Positions 46,472 through 58,120 of a DNA stretch of 64,000 bases are shown one piece after another. The stretch is from positions 682,001-746,000 of the forward strand of contig JAGXJF010000612.1 in NCBI GenBank assembly GCA_019208055.1. Direction: 5' to 3'. Both the position numbers and the translations under genes were made by a program. The first letter of the stretch is position 1, and every line of letters begins with the position of its first letter. The notes beneath the pieces were generated by a model that was given only the letters and a program-made list of their open reading frames with translations, was not told where the DNA came from and ran no database searches. Source of the DNA: Stipa capillata (taxonomy: Eukaryota; Streptophyta; Magnoliopsida; Poales; Poaceae).

Positions 46472-46545
46472 GTAAATCGACAAAAAAGAATACATGCACT
46501 TGGTATGAAATGTAAATCGACAAAAAATACATGCACTTGATAAGA
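46472..46545 (+). repeat. Tandem duplication, unit about 37 bp
   Basis: Two adjacent copies of ATGTAAATCGACAAAAAA, TACATGCACTTG occur in the pseudogene's first intron. The first copy has three extra bases (GAA). Confidence 0.85.
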
Positions 46546-47089
46546 TATCTGAAATACCTAAATTGATAGGCTCGGGAATTTTAAGCATTCGTCGTCGCAA
46601 AAAAAGGTAAATTTCGGCATTCACATTTCAGACAATGCCTTGCGTTTTCTCTTTCATCCCATGCGAGAACAGCTGAATAATGTTCAGTCAAATCCCACGA
46701 TAACCCCAAAAGAATCGGCACACACCAAACACGACGCGCAATCATGCAACCCGATGATTTGTATCCAAGAAAGTAAATATCAAGAGATAGTCCAAGGAAA
46801 AAAGAACACTCCGATCTCAAATGCCCACGTTCCATCAGGACTGTAAGAATGACAAGTGGTAAAGGAAAATGTGATTCTCACCTCCAGGGATGCGATCCAA
46901 ACAGCTCCGGGCTCCGATCACTAACTCGAATTGGGAACAGGAAAAGGAAAATGGATGGAAATGGATACGTTGCGCGCATTTTGCCGCCGGTTTCGTCGAA
47001 GGGGGTGGTGATGCCGAAACCAGGAAGGTGGTTTGCGACGTGGGACGTGCGGGGCCAGGAGCCCCAAAGCCTAGTGACTCGCCCACCGA

Positions 47090-47114
47090 AGCCCATCTAG
47101 CCCATTGATGCCCA
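47090..47114. promoter_or_regulatory. Three site-II-like TGGGC elements in a divergent promoter
   Basis: AGCCCA at 47090-47095, AGCCCA at 47099-47104 and TGCCCA at 47109-47114 read TGGGCT/TGGGCA on the other strand. Clustered TGGGCY (site II) motifs are typical of plant promoters for mitochondrial and housekeeping genes. They lie between the 5' exon of the BPA1-like pseudogene (-) and the LYR gene (+), 86-110 bp before its ATG. Confidence 0.5.
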
Positions 47115-47199
47115 TCTCTGCTTCTCTCTTCCGCCTCCAGCCGCGACAGCGTCTCTCGTTCGTTCCAGTCCGTTGCGGCGGGTGATCAGCGAGGCGAGG

Positions 47200-47469
47200 A
47201 TGGCGAAGGCCGGCGGGGGCCTGATCTGGGCGACGGCGGAGGACCTGGCGCGGAGCCGTCCTGTGGTGCTGTCGATGTACCGGCAGATCCTGCGGGCGCT
47301 CAACTCGCCGGCGCTGCCGCTGGGGCACGCGGCGCGGCTGGCGAAGAAGGCGGAGTGCCGTGCCATCTTCCTCTTCGGCGCCGAGGAGAGGTCGCTGCAC
47401 AACATCCAGGACCTCCTCGACGCCGCACGCCACACCCTCGGCCTCCTTAATCGCGGCCGCCTCCCGTAG
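47200..47469 (+). CDS. LYR-motif (Complex1_LYR / LYRM9-like) protein
   Basis: An 89-residue single-exon protein of the LYR family, whose members assist iron-sulfur cluster delivery or assembly of mitochondrial complexes, usually by binding acyl carrier protein. The motif region is VVLSMYRQILRAL (residues 22-34), with MYR at 26-28 in place of canonical LYR. It is followed by the basic ARLAKKAECRAIFLFG and a C-terminal helix ERSLHNIQDLLDAARHTLGLL. The length fits the family. ATG 47200 is used because it sits in a good context (GCGAGGATGGCG); the frame upstream opens only at a TTG. Its head-to-head neighbour is the BPA1-like pseudogene, and its 3' end converges on the transporter gene. It is intact. 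The exact LYRM class is from resemblance and not certain. Confidence 0.85.
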   Translation: MAKAGGGLIWATAEDLARSRPVVLSMYRQILRALNSPALPLGHAARLAKKAECRAIFLFGAEERSLHNIQDLLDAARHTLGLLNRGRLP

Positions 47470-48053
47470 AGAGGAAGAACCCTAGCGCCTAAACCCCACG
47501 GGTATCTCGTCTCGTCCTGTTTCTTTAGCTATCTTCGAATCGATTGCAAGATATGGTTCTTCTCCGTATCGGTGAATGGTTAATTTACGGCATAAGGCTG
47601 TTGCCATTAGTTCAAGTGAACCATGTGTTGCCTAGTTATTTCTCTTCTATTTACAACGCAAAACATTAGCAATTACTGCGAACTCGAAGGAAAAAAATTG
47701 TCTGTATGACTTCAGATTGTGTGTTCGACTTTGTTATTACTGAATGCTGTTACTGAACGATCTGTGTCGTTCTTCAATTTAAGTCGAGATGTACTACTGT
47801 TCTAGAGGGAATTGTGGCAAGAAGTAGCGAAGTTGTAGCATTCAGAAACTAGCATAGCGTGCATTTGTGTTGCCCAAATGACTGATGTATCACACCATTG
47901 CTGCTGGTAGATTTTGCCTTTTTGTGCGGCTGACTATGACCTTTACACTTCGTACAACAGAAATCTATGACAGTATGAGACTATGACACGCAACTGGAAT
48001 GGATCATGACTAATCTTGCACCTGTACCTTCAGCCCTGAAAGAGACATTTAGC
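47470..48053. other. Convergent 3' region
   Basis: It contains the 3' UTRs of the LYR gene (+) and the oligopeptide transporter (-). No other feature is seen. Confidence 0.6.
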
Positions 48054-51000
48054 TTAGAACACAGGGCACACGCTAGTTGGACCCAAGTCCACCCCTCTAG
48101 CAGTGGGGCATGTGGCCAGAGGGCAGTGCTCGCCAGCCGTGCCCCACCAGTCGATTGTCCGGTTCTCCATGGTCAGCGTGAAGTACAGAAGCACTGCCAT
48201 GAACGCGACGCCTGCATCGAGTGCGGCGGAGAGGATGTAGTTGTACCTCTGCCACCACTTCTTCTGGTACCGGAACACAAAGAAGTTGAAGATTGTGCCT
48301 ATGAGCACCCACGAATTGTAGTTCAGGGCCGTTGCCGGTGGCATGCTGGCCGTTGCGCCAATGAGCACTGGCAGGTTGATCATTAGAATCCACTTCTGAG
48401 TGGGGAATATCCTGTGGAAGCTGTACACGATGACAGGGCCTGCCGCGCCGATGAGGAAGAACCAGTTGATGGCTGCATAGTTACCATCTGACCCGAAGAT
48501 ACGCTTTGGGCCAACAAGGCCCCAGATAACCGATGCGTCGAAGAAGACACGGTCATTGGGGCACGTCCATGGACTGTCTGGTGGGAGCAGTAAGTCCTGG
48601 CAGATGTTCTCGACGGAGCCAAGCAGCCACCATGCCACGCTGAGGTTGACTGTGCCAGCCACAATTGTACCAGCAAACTGAGTAAATACAGAACCTGAAG
48701 GTCAGTAACTTTTTATCTCGTAGGTGTCACTCCTTCACTTACAAGATGAGCAGATCGAGTGGTTTTATTACCTGAACAAGGAACATTGATTTGGGAGGTA
48801 TCTTCATATAGTGGCCAAGCTTGAAGTCTGAGAGGAAAGCAATTGCCTGTGACATGCTCATGTAGCCGTACACTTTGAAGCAGACATTGGCGATGGGATA
48901 GCCAGGCAATATCAGCCCCATGGCATACTCAGTGATGACATTTAGACCAGGCGTCTGTCCGTCAAATTTTGAAGGCTTTTGTCAGTTTTTCTTGCAGATA
49001 TCATCAAAGTGCAGTATAATATATTAAACATCCTAAAATATACTTGCCTGGTTGGTGGTTGCAGTAATGATGCTTATGGGGAGGGTGAAGATGAAGGCCA
49101 TGCCGCAGGCAAAGAGGAGACCCCACCATGGGAGCTGGATCTGGTCCTTGAGGACGGTACAGAGGATAAGGGACACTGTCACTGACAGTGCCATCAGCGA
49201 GTAGAACCACCACGCTGGTATGTCATCGTACTTCCTCATCAGCTTCGTGTGGATGTCAGGCTGCTCTTCCTGCGAAGCTCGGAACCGATGGTAGATTTCC
49301 CTGCACATTGGTGTGTCCCATTGCAAACACGCATGTTGTATCTTTCAGTTCAGAAACCACATGTAATTGCAGCTGTGTTTGTTTATTCATGTACAGAGTT
49401 GAGAACCCTTACTTCCCGTAGAAGATGCCAACGTGTGTGATGGTGGCAGCAATGGTGGCGAAGCTGAGGCCATAAGAGAGTGCAAAGAAGGTACTGATGT
49501 TGATCCTCCCAAGCTTCGCGTACACATCCTTGTCAAGCTGGAATTGCTGGTTCACAATGTTACTGATTTCATAGGCCGATCCATTGGACATGAACAGGTG
49601 CGAGGAGAATATTGGGAACGTCTTGGCGTTGTAGAGGTTGGTCCCCCAGTACGCCGTGGGCACAAGCACATAGATGAAGAGGAAGAAGCCGACGAAGATG
49701 TTGGCAGTGGCGAAGAAGGGCGAGATGAGCGGGCTGAAGAGGAAGGAGGAGACGGCCGACCAGTCGAGCGTGAAGGCTCCGAGGCCCAAGCCCTTCAAGC
49801 CGGAGCCGAGCTGCTGCGCCGTCACGGACTTAGAGAAGACCCAGCACACCCATGAGATGGACGTCAGCCCCGGGAAGAGGTAGCCCGGTACGGCGTACCA
49901 CGCAAAGCTGCAGATGAGCGCCACCAGGAAGAACTTGGAGCGGGAGATCTGGCGCTCGCCCTTGGGGAATTCTTCCTTCTCGTGCAGTGCCCTGGTACAC
50001 CATAGAGGACAGATCAGATTCTGTTAGCGTCATGCTACGTACTGGAGTAATCTCATGAAAATATGTTCGACGACTATCAATTACAACATCTTGAATCAGG
50101 TTGGTTACTAAGAAGCAATCAGGTTGGTTACTAAGAAGCAATGTGTTATTTAATCACACGGTTATCTTTTTTAAAGCCGAGTGAATGAAGCACAGAAGAG
50201 TGCCACGTCACGGTGCTCACTCGTTATCATCCGATTCCAATTCAACAAACCCAAATGCACAATAAAAAAAGGAAAAAAAAAGTAATTTTTACCCTTTAAC
50301 TGTTGTGTGAGTATACATTATACCATTGAACTTTTAAAATTAGACAAATCTAATCCTCAACTCTCAAAACTAGTTAGAATACCTCCCTCATACCATCCCG
50401 AAACGGTTGACCATTTCAAAGTTGTCTTAGATGATGTGGTGCCTATGTGCCAGCCACATGACCCCCATATCTCTAGAGAGCTAGAAAAGAGTCAACTTTT
50501 TTTCAAAAAATTAAACTTTTCAAATATTGAGAAAAAATATTAAAAATTTCTCCTGATTTTGAAACTTCAAAAACAAAATTGTTTCTAAAAGATCAAAATA
50601 AAAAAATGTGACAAAAATTTCCATTTTGTAATTTCTGAGAAAATTTGAAATTTCCCCAAAAATTTCTATCATCTCCATTTCTCTATAGATTTTCCAAATT
50701 TCTAAAAAATTTCAATATAAAGAAAGAGGAAAAGCATATATACATGCAAGGGTAGGTGCTTGAGTTTAGAGTTTAGGTATTTTTACATCTCAAAGAATTC
50801 TTCAAAAAATCATCATGTTAAAATATATGCACTAGTAAAAAGTCAAGCAAAAATATATCAAGTGTGCGCTGCACAAAAAATGCAAAAGGTGTATCTTATT
50901 TTCTAAACAGCGTAGCTACAACCAATTGTCCTTTTTTTGTGCGGGGTGCATATAATCATATTTTTACGTGATTCTTTGTAGGTGCACATGTTCTGATATG

Positions 51001-54000
51001 ATGCACATCTATGAATTTTTTCATAATTGTTCGAGATTCAACGAGTACCTAAACCTTAAATTCAGGCACTCACACCCGCATGTACAAAATCCACTCTCAA
51101 AAAGAAAATGCTTGGGTTTTTATTTTGAAACTTTTGGAAATTTTTAAAATTTTCAAAATCAGAAAATAAAGTTTTTCTTCAAAATCTCATGATATTTTTA
51201 GACTTTTTTATTTTCTAGCTTTTTGAATTAAGCGGAGGTGATATGGCTGACACATAGACACCACATCATCTAAAATCACTTTGAAATGGTCAAAACCGTT
51301 TTGGGATGGTGTGGAGGGGCTATTCTACCCGGTTTTGAAAGCTGAGGGTTAGATTTATTCGGTTTTAGAGTTTAAGGAGTGTAATATGCACTCGGACAAT
51401 AGTTAAGAAATGAAAAATATACTTTTTTTTCATTTAAAAGTGATTAGATCCTAAAACTTCTGACAATGTTATCCACACTAATGTGCATGATCCTAATAAT
51501 TTTTTAAACCAAGTGATCCATAAACCATCAATTCATCATGATATCTTTAAAATTCCCATCTCCCTTCATGTATGTAATCCATCGTCTCTGATCAGATTAG
51601 TCAGAACCGTAAGCATCCACCGAAGGCACGTGATGCAAAGCCCTTCGTCACATGCCCCAGCTGACTACCATGTTAGTAATAAACAGTCAATAGTCAATGT
51701 ATTTTCACTACGACCAGATAAAACTAAAAGTTAATTTATTTTTTCACTGATCTAAATGAAGGAATACGAAGTAGGAACTACATGTTTTTTTAATGGAGAA
51801 GAAATAGAAACTCAAATTCAGAAGAAAAGGCTTGGATGATGAGATTGTACATACGGTTCTCCACCCAAACTTCCCAATAAAAGTTGATTTAATTTCACGA
51901 TGATTGTTTAGTTGTTGCCATTTGTCAGGATATGCAGCGGCTCTCTTTCAATGAAAGGAAGCCGACATCCGAGTCCAAGGCTCACACACATGGGCAGAAC
52001 GCAGGCTTGCAAAGCATGTGGATGAATCGCGTCTTTTCTGGGTAACTTGGACCTGGACCACAAAAATACTGCAGTGCTCCATCCATCCAGTTGCACGCAT
52101 GCAAATTTCAAACACGCATAGTCTGCCTCTCCCTCGAAGTGTCAAAACTGCGTGGTGCAGCTGTGCAAGTTAGGCGTTGCAGCCATGCGTTCACATCACG
52201 CGTGCAGTCGCAGAACAGTTCATCTATCTCAACGCTGCATTCATTGGCCAAGCACGAAACCCAGAGGTCGCCGTGTTACCTGCAGAACTGCAAGAGTGAT
52301 CGTGTCTGCCTAGCACTGACAAGAAGCGCCCATTCATGGCATGCCGCATGCATCCAAACATCGGTGTCCATCTCTTTTGGTGGGCTTGGCCTCGATGAGA
52401 TCTAGTGTGGGGATACGAGCACCCAATTGTTTCGAAAGCTACTAGCAGTATTTTGGTTTCGTCCAGTTGTTATCATGGCAACTTGATCATTACTCTAGAT
52501 ACCAGAAGATAAGTTGACGCGCGGAGGCACAAGCTCCCAACTGTTTCTAAAAGCTATTCAGGAACAGGAGGCCGTCTGATTGATGCGACTAGGACACTTT
52601 GGAGTATCGGTTTTCTGATGAAATGGATATGGTTCAGGTTAGGTGATAAAAGATGTATCGCAGGAGGCGTGTAGTTCTAACCATTGCAGACTGGCACCAC
52701 ATATTCAAGGACAGGCTGACTAGATTCAGATATCCCAGAACTGTTTAGTGCTAGTGGCAGGTGGGTTGCGGGTTGAGCTAGACAAGAAAACTAGTGTTAC
52801 TCCTAGTTGGCATAAGAATTTAAGAAGGCCCTGTGCTAGTTCACACCAATAGGTTACTGTACTGCATCATGAGAGGAAGAAAACTTTCTTTTTTGGCAGG
52901 CAAAAATGCAGTCACCGTCGGAGGTCTAACTAATAGTATATGTATATCTATATATCTGTCCTATAATCACTCCATTAGTCTAAATCAAAGTCGGACGTCA
53001 CCTTTTGTTTAAAGAAACACAGGGCAAAAGCTCACCTTGGCCTACACCTGTTCCTTGTTAATTAGTTCATGAAAAGATTGGAAGGAGAGCGTAATCTTCC
53101 TACCCGTACCCCACACTAGCTTTTTTTAAACCATGCGTGCACCACATCAGTCGGCATTTGCAATTTGCAATTTACTCCTATGTTTTAAAACAGAACATGT
53201 CCTTGGTGCGCGGAAAGACAATATTCTAAACCAAAAATACAAATCCAAGTTGCACAATTCAGCAGTACTTTCCTCCAGCGTGCATTGGACAACGTAATAA
53301 TTAGGGATTCCATCAGCAGCAGCTTATCAATCCATCAATCCAGTGGCTGCACTCCCGTGTTCACGGTGGGGTCCCTCTCTGCTCTTGCATCAGTGCTGAA
53401 AGGACGATTGTGATAAAAGAGAAAAAGAGACCATCCAACTGAAATGCATGTAAGTTTCTAGCTAGGTGCAGTACTCATGGTCGTCAGATTCTCTCTCCTT
53501 AATTTATTTGTCATCGCCTTTTGTTTCTTTAATGCCAGCAGTCCAATGTGGGGCTAACACTCCGCTGCCGACTGACAATACGACGTGCACAGCTAGTTTT
53601 TATTCGTACTAAGAAACAGTAATTTGTTCTTCATAAAAGATGATGAAAAACAAAGCTAGCCAGCCCAGCTTTTGGTTCCATGGATCGCTGGTTTTTGTCA
53701 GCTCACCTTTCTCAATCGACTTTAACCAGAAACTGGGGAAAATATCGTAAAAAGTTAAAGCTGTACTATTACTACTGCTACTAGCTAGGCGCCATATGCA
53801 AAGTTACAAACACGCACGGCTCAGCAGGCGTGTCACTCCACTGGAGGACAAGCCAAGCAACCCGCCCAACGGAGCGTCAAGAAACGGGCAAAATTTATGA
53901 ACGCGACGCTTTGTTCGCCGAAAAAATTGACGATTTCTGCCTCTCCGGAACGCGAAATCCAACCAATAGCGAATCAACCAAATCGACGTGCATGGCTAAA

Positions 54001-54867
54001 AAAATTGGAGCAACGCAAGAAAGCAACAAGTCACAGCTTTTCACCGGAGTAGTAGAGTGGGTAGTGAGGTGCTCACCGGAACAGCGAGACCTGGACGAGC
54101 GTGCTCGGCCACCACATGTGCGCCGGTTCCACCACGTACTTGCGCATCAGCCCCGCCCACCCGTACCCAAGCACCTAGATCGATTGATTGATTTCAATCC
54201 CACAGAAACGAGGAATCGCAAGAAAAGTAGTTAGCGAACATAATTAATGGCACTGATTAATTGATTTATTAAGTGAGTAATTATGGTAATAGGAATCTAT
54301 TTAAAAAAGAAGGTAAGAAGAAGGAATCTTGCCAACCTGGGTGGTGAGGATGAGGAGCCAGGCGGCGAGGAAGGAGATGGAGCGGTGGTAGAAGGCGCGG
54401 ATGATGTCGACGATCATGACGGCGTAGGCGTTGCCGTTGCCGAAGGCGTAGCCGGCATTGGCGAAGATGGAGATGAGGACGTGCTCCTTCATGTTGAAGG
54501 GACCCGGGTTGAGGCTCCACTCTCCGCCGCCGAGCAGCGCCGGCGCCCGGAACGCGCGGCGCGGCAGGACGCGGGCGAGGAAATGGCCCATCGGCAGCGA
54601 CGCCACCTGCACCGTGATCTGCGTCACGATGAGCGGCTCCGTGCGGTAGGAGAAGAACTGGTTCAGGAAGCTCATGAGCGCGCACGACACCAGCCCGATG
54701 CTCCACATCCGGAACGTCCACACCGGCAGCGTGGGGTCGTCGCCGGGGGGAACCGTCAGCCGCACCTCCTCGATCGGGGACGTCTCCTCCTCCTCCTCCT
54801 CCTTCTTTCCGCCGCCGGCGGCGGCGACAGCGGTGCGGCCGCGCTCGTCCGCCGCTATCTCACCCAT
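48054..54867 (-). CDS. Oligopeptide transporter (OPT family), six exons
   Basis: A proton-coupled OPT-family membrane transporter (peptides, glutathione-like or metal-chelate substrates), probably at the plasma membrane. Minus-strand exons are 54867-54337, 54174-54077, 49991-49413, 49300-49048, 48954-48772 and 48677-48054, giving 755 residues, the normal OPT length. Residues 1-30 are an acidic cytosolic tail. NPG at 120-122 and KIPPK at 538-542 are the two OPT signature motifs; the latter is usually KIPPR. Other family blocks are LTTQVLGYGWAGL, VSLFRALHEKE, ITATTNQTPGLNVITE, ENICQDLLLPPDSPWTC and GATASMPPATALNYNSW. Many hydrophobic segments fit 14-16 helices. Exon phases agree throughout. Intron 4 has a GC donor (CAG/GCAAGT). 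Intron 2 is 4.1 kb and hosts a transposon. The subclass is not assigned. Confidence 0.95.
50102..50148 (+). repeat. 24-bp perfect tandem duplication
   Basis: GGTTGGTTACTAAGAAGCAA preceded by ATCA/TCA occurs twice in direct tandem in intron 2 of the transporter gene. Confidence 0.9.
50279..51431. mobile_element. Long-inverted-repeat element in transporter intron 2
   Basis: About 50279-50560 matches the reverse complement of about 51150-51431 through AACTATTGT-like starts, TAATCCTCAACT/TAACCCTCAGCT, ACCATCCCGAAACGGTTGACC and TTAGATGATGTGGTG. A smaller inverted pair (about 50745-50795 and 51045-51085, with GAGTTTAGAGTTTAGGTA) lies inside. It is AT-rich and non-coding. This looks like a non-autonomous MULE or foldback element. 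No target duplication was resolved. Confidence 0.75.
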
Positions 54868-57221
54868 TGCGCGTGAGCGGTTTAATGGCCACGGCCTGGG
54901 GGTATAGCTGTGCGCGCTCCGCTCTGTACCGCTGTACCGGAAGGATTGTCTGGGAGCAGAGGTGCGAGCGCGTGTGCGTTTATATGGGGGTGTTCGAGGC
55001 TAGGGACCGCCATCTAGCTATTTTAGTGTCCAGATTCTTTTTATTTTAGATAACGAGCATCCAGATTCTTTGGACGTGGCATTTGTTAACTGGCTGGCAT
55101 TTACGACGCGAAAGAAAGATTGTAAGGCCTCTCCCAATACATAGGTATTTAGATAAGATACTAAGCGCATGAAAGGATTTAACAACTAAACTTTTCAATG
55201 CATAGGTGCTTAGCTTTTTATAGCTAAACTTCCTTTATTTAATTATTTAGCAACTAAACTCCCCAATGCATAGATGCCGCATAGGCATTTTGCATAGGTT
55301 CACGCGTTTAGCATCGTTTCTTTCTGGGGTCACTAAAGTGCTCTCTCTTCTCCTTAATTGCTTTGTCACGTCAGTTTTTCGCCTATGTGGCATTCTTACC
55401 ACCTGTACACCGTGGAGCACTGGGAAGGGCCTAATTGCAGTACATGGAAGGCCGGAATCTAGCCTCTGTGACAAGAAAAATCCGATTTATTTTGCTAAAC
55501 ATCTTCAAAACACTTGCATTGTACATGCTTTGATGATTCGCTGACGCTGAGAAATGGTAATCGAGCTTGTTGTCCGCCTGCTACTTTAATCTGCAATTTC
55601 CAAGTGATTTCTTTGGTAGGATTGATAACACACTAAGACACCCCATAGTATTTAGATCTGAATAAGGTACCTATAATTGGCTAAGTCAACCTTGAAGAAT
55701 TTAAGAACAAGTGTATGAACTTCGATAATTTCGATCTACAACTCAACTGTTCCTACTATCCTACCAAGAATAGCTGTCACCGCAAGCATGCGGTGATTTC
55801 TATGACTGTAGAAGTAGGGGCAACCAGGACATTAGAGAGAGTGAAAGAGGGAGAGCGTGCAAGTATGCAACTCCAAATAGTGCTCCGCTAATCACCACTT
55901 TGCCGACTTACATGGAAAAAAACTCGAGAAAGAGATAATACTGAGTTGTAATCTGGAGAGAGAAAAGAATGTAAAAATTTCAGGTTTCTGTTCTCTTTAG
56001 TAGTTCTTGACTTCTCGTCCCTCCGCTGCAGTTTTTACCATCTTTTGTTTGGAAGGCCGCTCTCTGCGTGCCTGGTACACCGGGCTTCTGTTCTGATCTT
56101 ATTTTCTCTATATCGGTAGCCGGATTCAGAGGGGCCTTGAATAGCGAGGAACATAACCAGCTGCCAGCGAAAGCATGGGAGTAAAACATAGAATGTACAA
56201 AGAGAGCCGAACTGGGAATTTGGAGGCCATCGTTCAATAGTCCGTCATGATTAACCAAAACAGTTTGTTTGGTACTACGGATAAGCCCCATTCTACTAGG
56301 GCGTTCAACCCCATATTCCTGTATACACCATGTTTGGGATAACAGTGTCTCACCAACAAGTTGGTCTGAAGCATCCTAAGTTGAACATGAAGTGTACAAA
56401 TGTCTACCATCCGCAAAAATGGTGAATGATTGGTTTTGATTACACGTTCACTTTATTCAACGATATTGCTGACCGAGAACATATACCAACAAAATTATAC
56501 ATCTGCAACTGCAAGTGGTAGCGAAACAATTCCGCAGGTACATGGAGCAGGGTAGGGCAGCAGGCTGCCTTTGTCAAGTAGCTCCGGAAATGTATTTGCA
56601 CCGTTGATCGTCGGGAACTAACGAATCACAAACATAGACACCGCGATAAGGACCTTCCTTGGGCAAGGCGAGCGCAAAGCATGGTATGCAATAGCGCAGG
56701 AGTTACTAATGAGAACAGTTGGACGCCCGCCAATTCCAGCTTTGTGAGACCTATTACAAATCAACAATGAAGAACACAAAGCCAAATCTCCACATTTATA
56801 ACGTGTCAAAAATTTCCAGACTCCCACAGCAAGTGAATAGATGAACATAGAATGCTTGCTCTTCGAACATAGGCAAATCAACATCAATCCAGCACCAATA
56901 AGCTAAAGATGTCAAGTATAAATTAGATGCAAGCAGTTGGACACAAGACAAGCCAGGATTGTAACACAAACAAAAACCTCTCGCATATAGACAGACGGAT
57001 AACAAACAAAACACACTCACATATAAATGGACAAAGAGCCACAGTTAAGAAATACCGAGCACATATAAGCCGGTCGGTTATGTCTCAAGAGAAATACTAC
57101 AGGAACAAGTAGCAGACAAGTTCACGATGGAACATAGAACAGTACTAGGCGCTAAGGAAACAGCGCCATCACAACATAGAAAGTGAAACCATGCTTTTGC
57201 ATTTGGTAGACATCAAACTGC
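54868..57221. other. Upstream region of the transporter gene; no other gene
   Basis: The first few hundred bases should contain the transporter promoter. The rest shows only short open frames without recognisable domains, plus a MITE-like fragment near 55120. Confidence 0.5.
55122..55285. mobile_element. MITE-like fragment
   Basis: AAGGCCTCTCCCAATACATAGG at one side and repeated CAATGCATAG(G/A)TGC and GCTTAGCT/TTTAGCAACTAAACT words resemble a Tourist-type MITE. The right terminal inverted repeat is not recognisable. Confidence 0.35.
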
Positions 57222-57639
57222 TTAATTAAGAACACCGTTGTGGAGGCGCAGGACAAGATGAAGAGTGGATTCCTTTTGGGTGTTGTAATATGCTAATGTA
57301 CGACCATCCTCCAGCTGCTTCCCGGCGAAGATAAGCCTCTGCTGATCTGAAGGAATTCCCTCGTCCTGAATCTTGGCCTTCACGTTGACAATGGTGTCAG
57401 AGCTGTCCACCTCAAGTATGATGGTCCTTCCAGTTAGTGTCTTGACAAAGATCTGCATTCCTCCTCGGAGACGCAGGACAAGATGAAGGGTAGACTCCTG
57501 GATATTGTAATCGGCCAATCTGCACCCATTCCAAGTTGCTTTCCGGCAAAGATAAGAGCATCTCCAACCGAGTCCGGATATGCATCCCTATACCAAATTT
57601 TGAGGATAACAGTAAAAAGACCCCCTCCACCCGAGTCCC

Positions 57640-58120
57640 GAACGCGATCCCGATCCCTGTTGCTTCCCTATCCCCCCGACCTCCATCCTCAAATCTGAGC
57701 AATCGACCTCCGTTCCCCATCCCCCAACTTCCGACTGCCTCGCAGCTCCCGCGCCACCTCGGAGAAGTCCAGCGCCCGCCTCCCGCACGGCCGCCCCGAG
57801 TAGATCCTCCCCTCCTGTGCGTCGTCGGAGTGGTTCGGCCGTCGATCTCTCCTCGCTGCGCCGACGTTGGAGCAGCAGCAGTCGCGGGGAGCACAGATCC
57901 GTCGCCGGCGACCAACATCGACGGTACGGTAAACCCCATTCTTCGTCGCTCCACCCGCATTGTCGTCCCAAACTCTTGTTCGGTTCTCCTGTTGGTCATT
58001 TGTTCCCATTCCGCAGATCTAGGGCGTCCGTGGTTGCTGACGGTTGTGGAGAACCGCGACGACCAGATCTACCAGGACGAGCAGCACTTCTTCATCCGCT
58101 CCGAGCTCCCCGGACCGAAG
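57640..58120 (+). other. GC-rich exon-like block inside the transposon
   Basis: A GC-rich stretch ends TCGCCGGCGACCAACATCGACG at a possible donor (57925, GTACGG). An acceptor CCATTCCGCAG follows before 58016-58120, which reads DLGRPWLLTVVENRDDQIYQ and continues to ELPGPK, followed by a second possible donor GTACCC. The two pieces join in phase. I do not recognise the peptide. It may be a captured host gene 5' end or a leader exon of the element's own transcript. Confidence 0.4.

Larger units (their letters stand above)
40077..47100 (-). pseudogene. BPA1-like RRM protein, decayed gene
   Basis: This is the relic of a plant RRM protein related to binding partner of ACD11 (BPA1), a regulator of cell death and immunity. 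Minus-strand exons: 5'-UTR exon ending at donor 46882, 44238-44125 (ATG at 44231; MGSTVKLHGVSLQASE), 43110-41560 (SGDERSQLAYITFKD...), 41167-41084 (GATIVDMAVIITPATNYQLL), and 40999 to about 40077, ending PEPAQGFI. Splice sites are retained. Lesions: TAA at 44181-44183 where Tyr is expected, a 1.47-kb hAT element in the third exon, TGA at 40964-40966, a frameshift near 40806-40822 and another before the C-terminus. The first intron holds a copia remnant and the next a Helitron-like insertion. The recent look of the exons suggests a fairly young pseudogene. Confidence 0.85.

Noticed and set aside
47173..47199. Upstream extension of the LYR protein
   Set aside because: The codon at 47173 is TTG; the first ATG in frame is 47200 in a better context.
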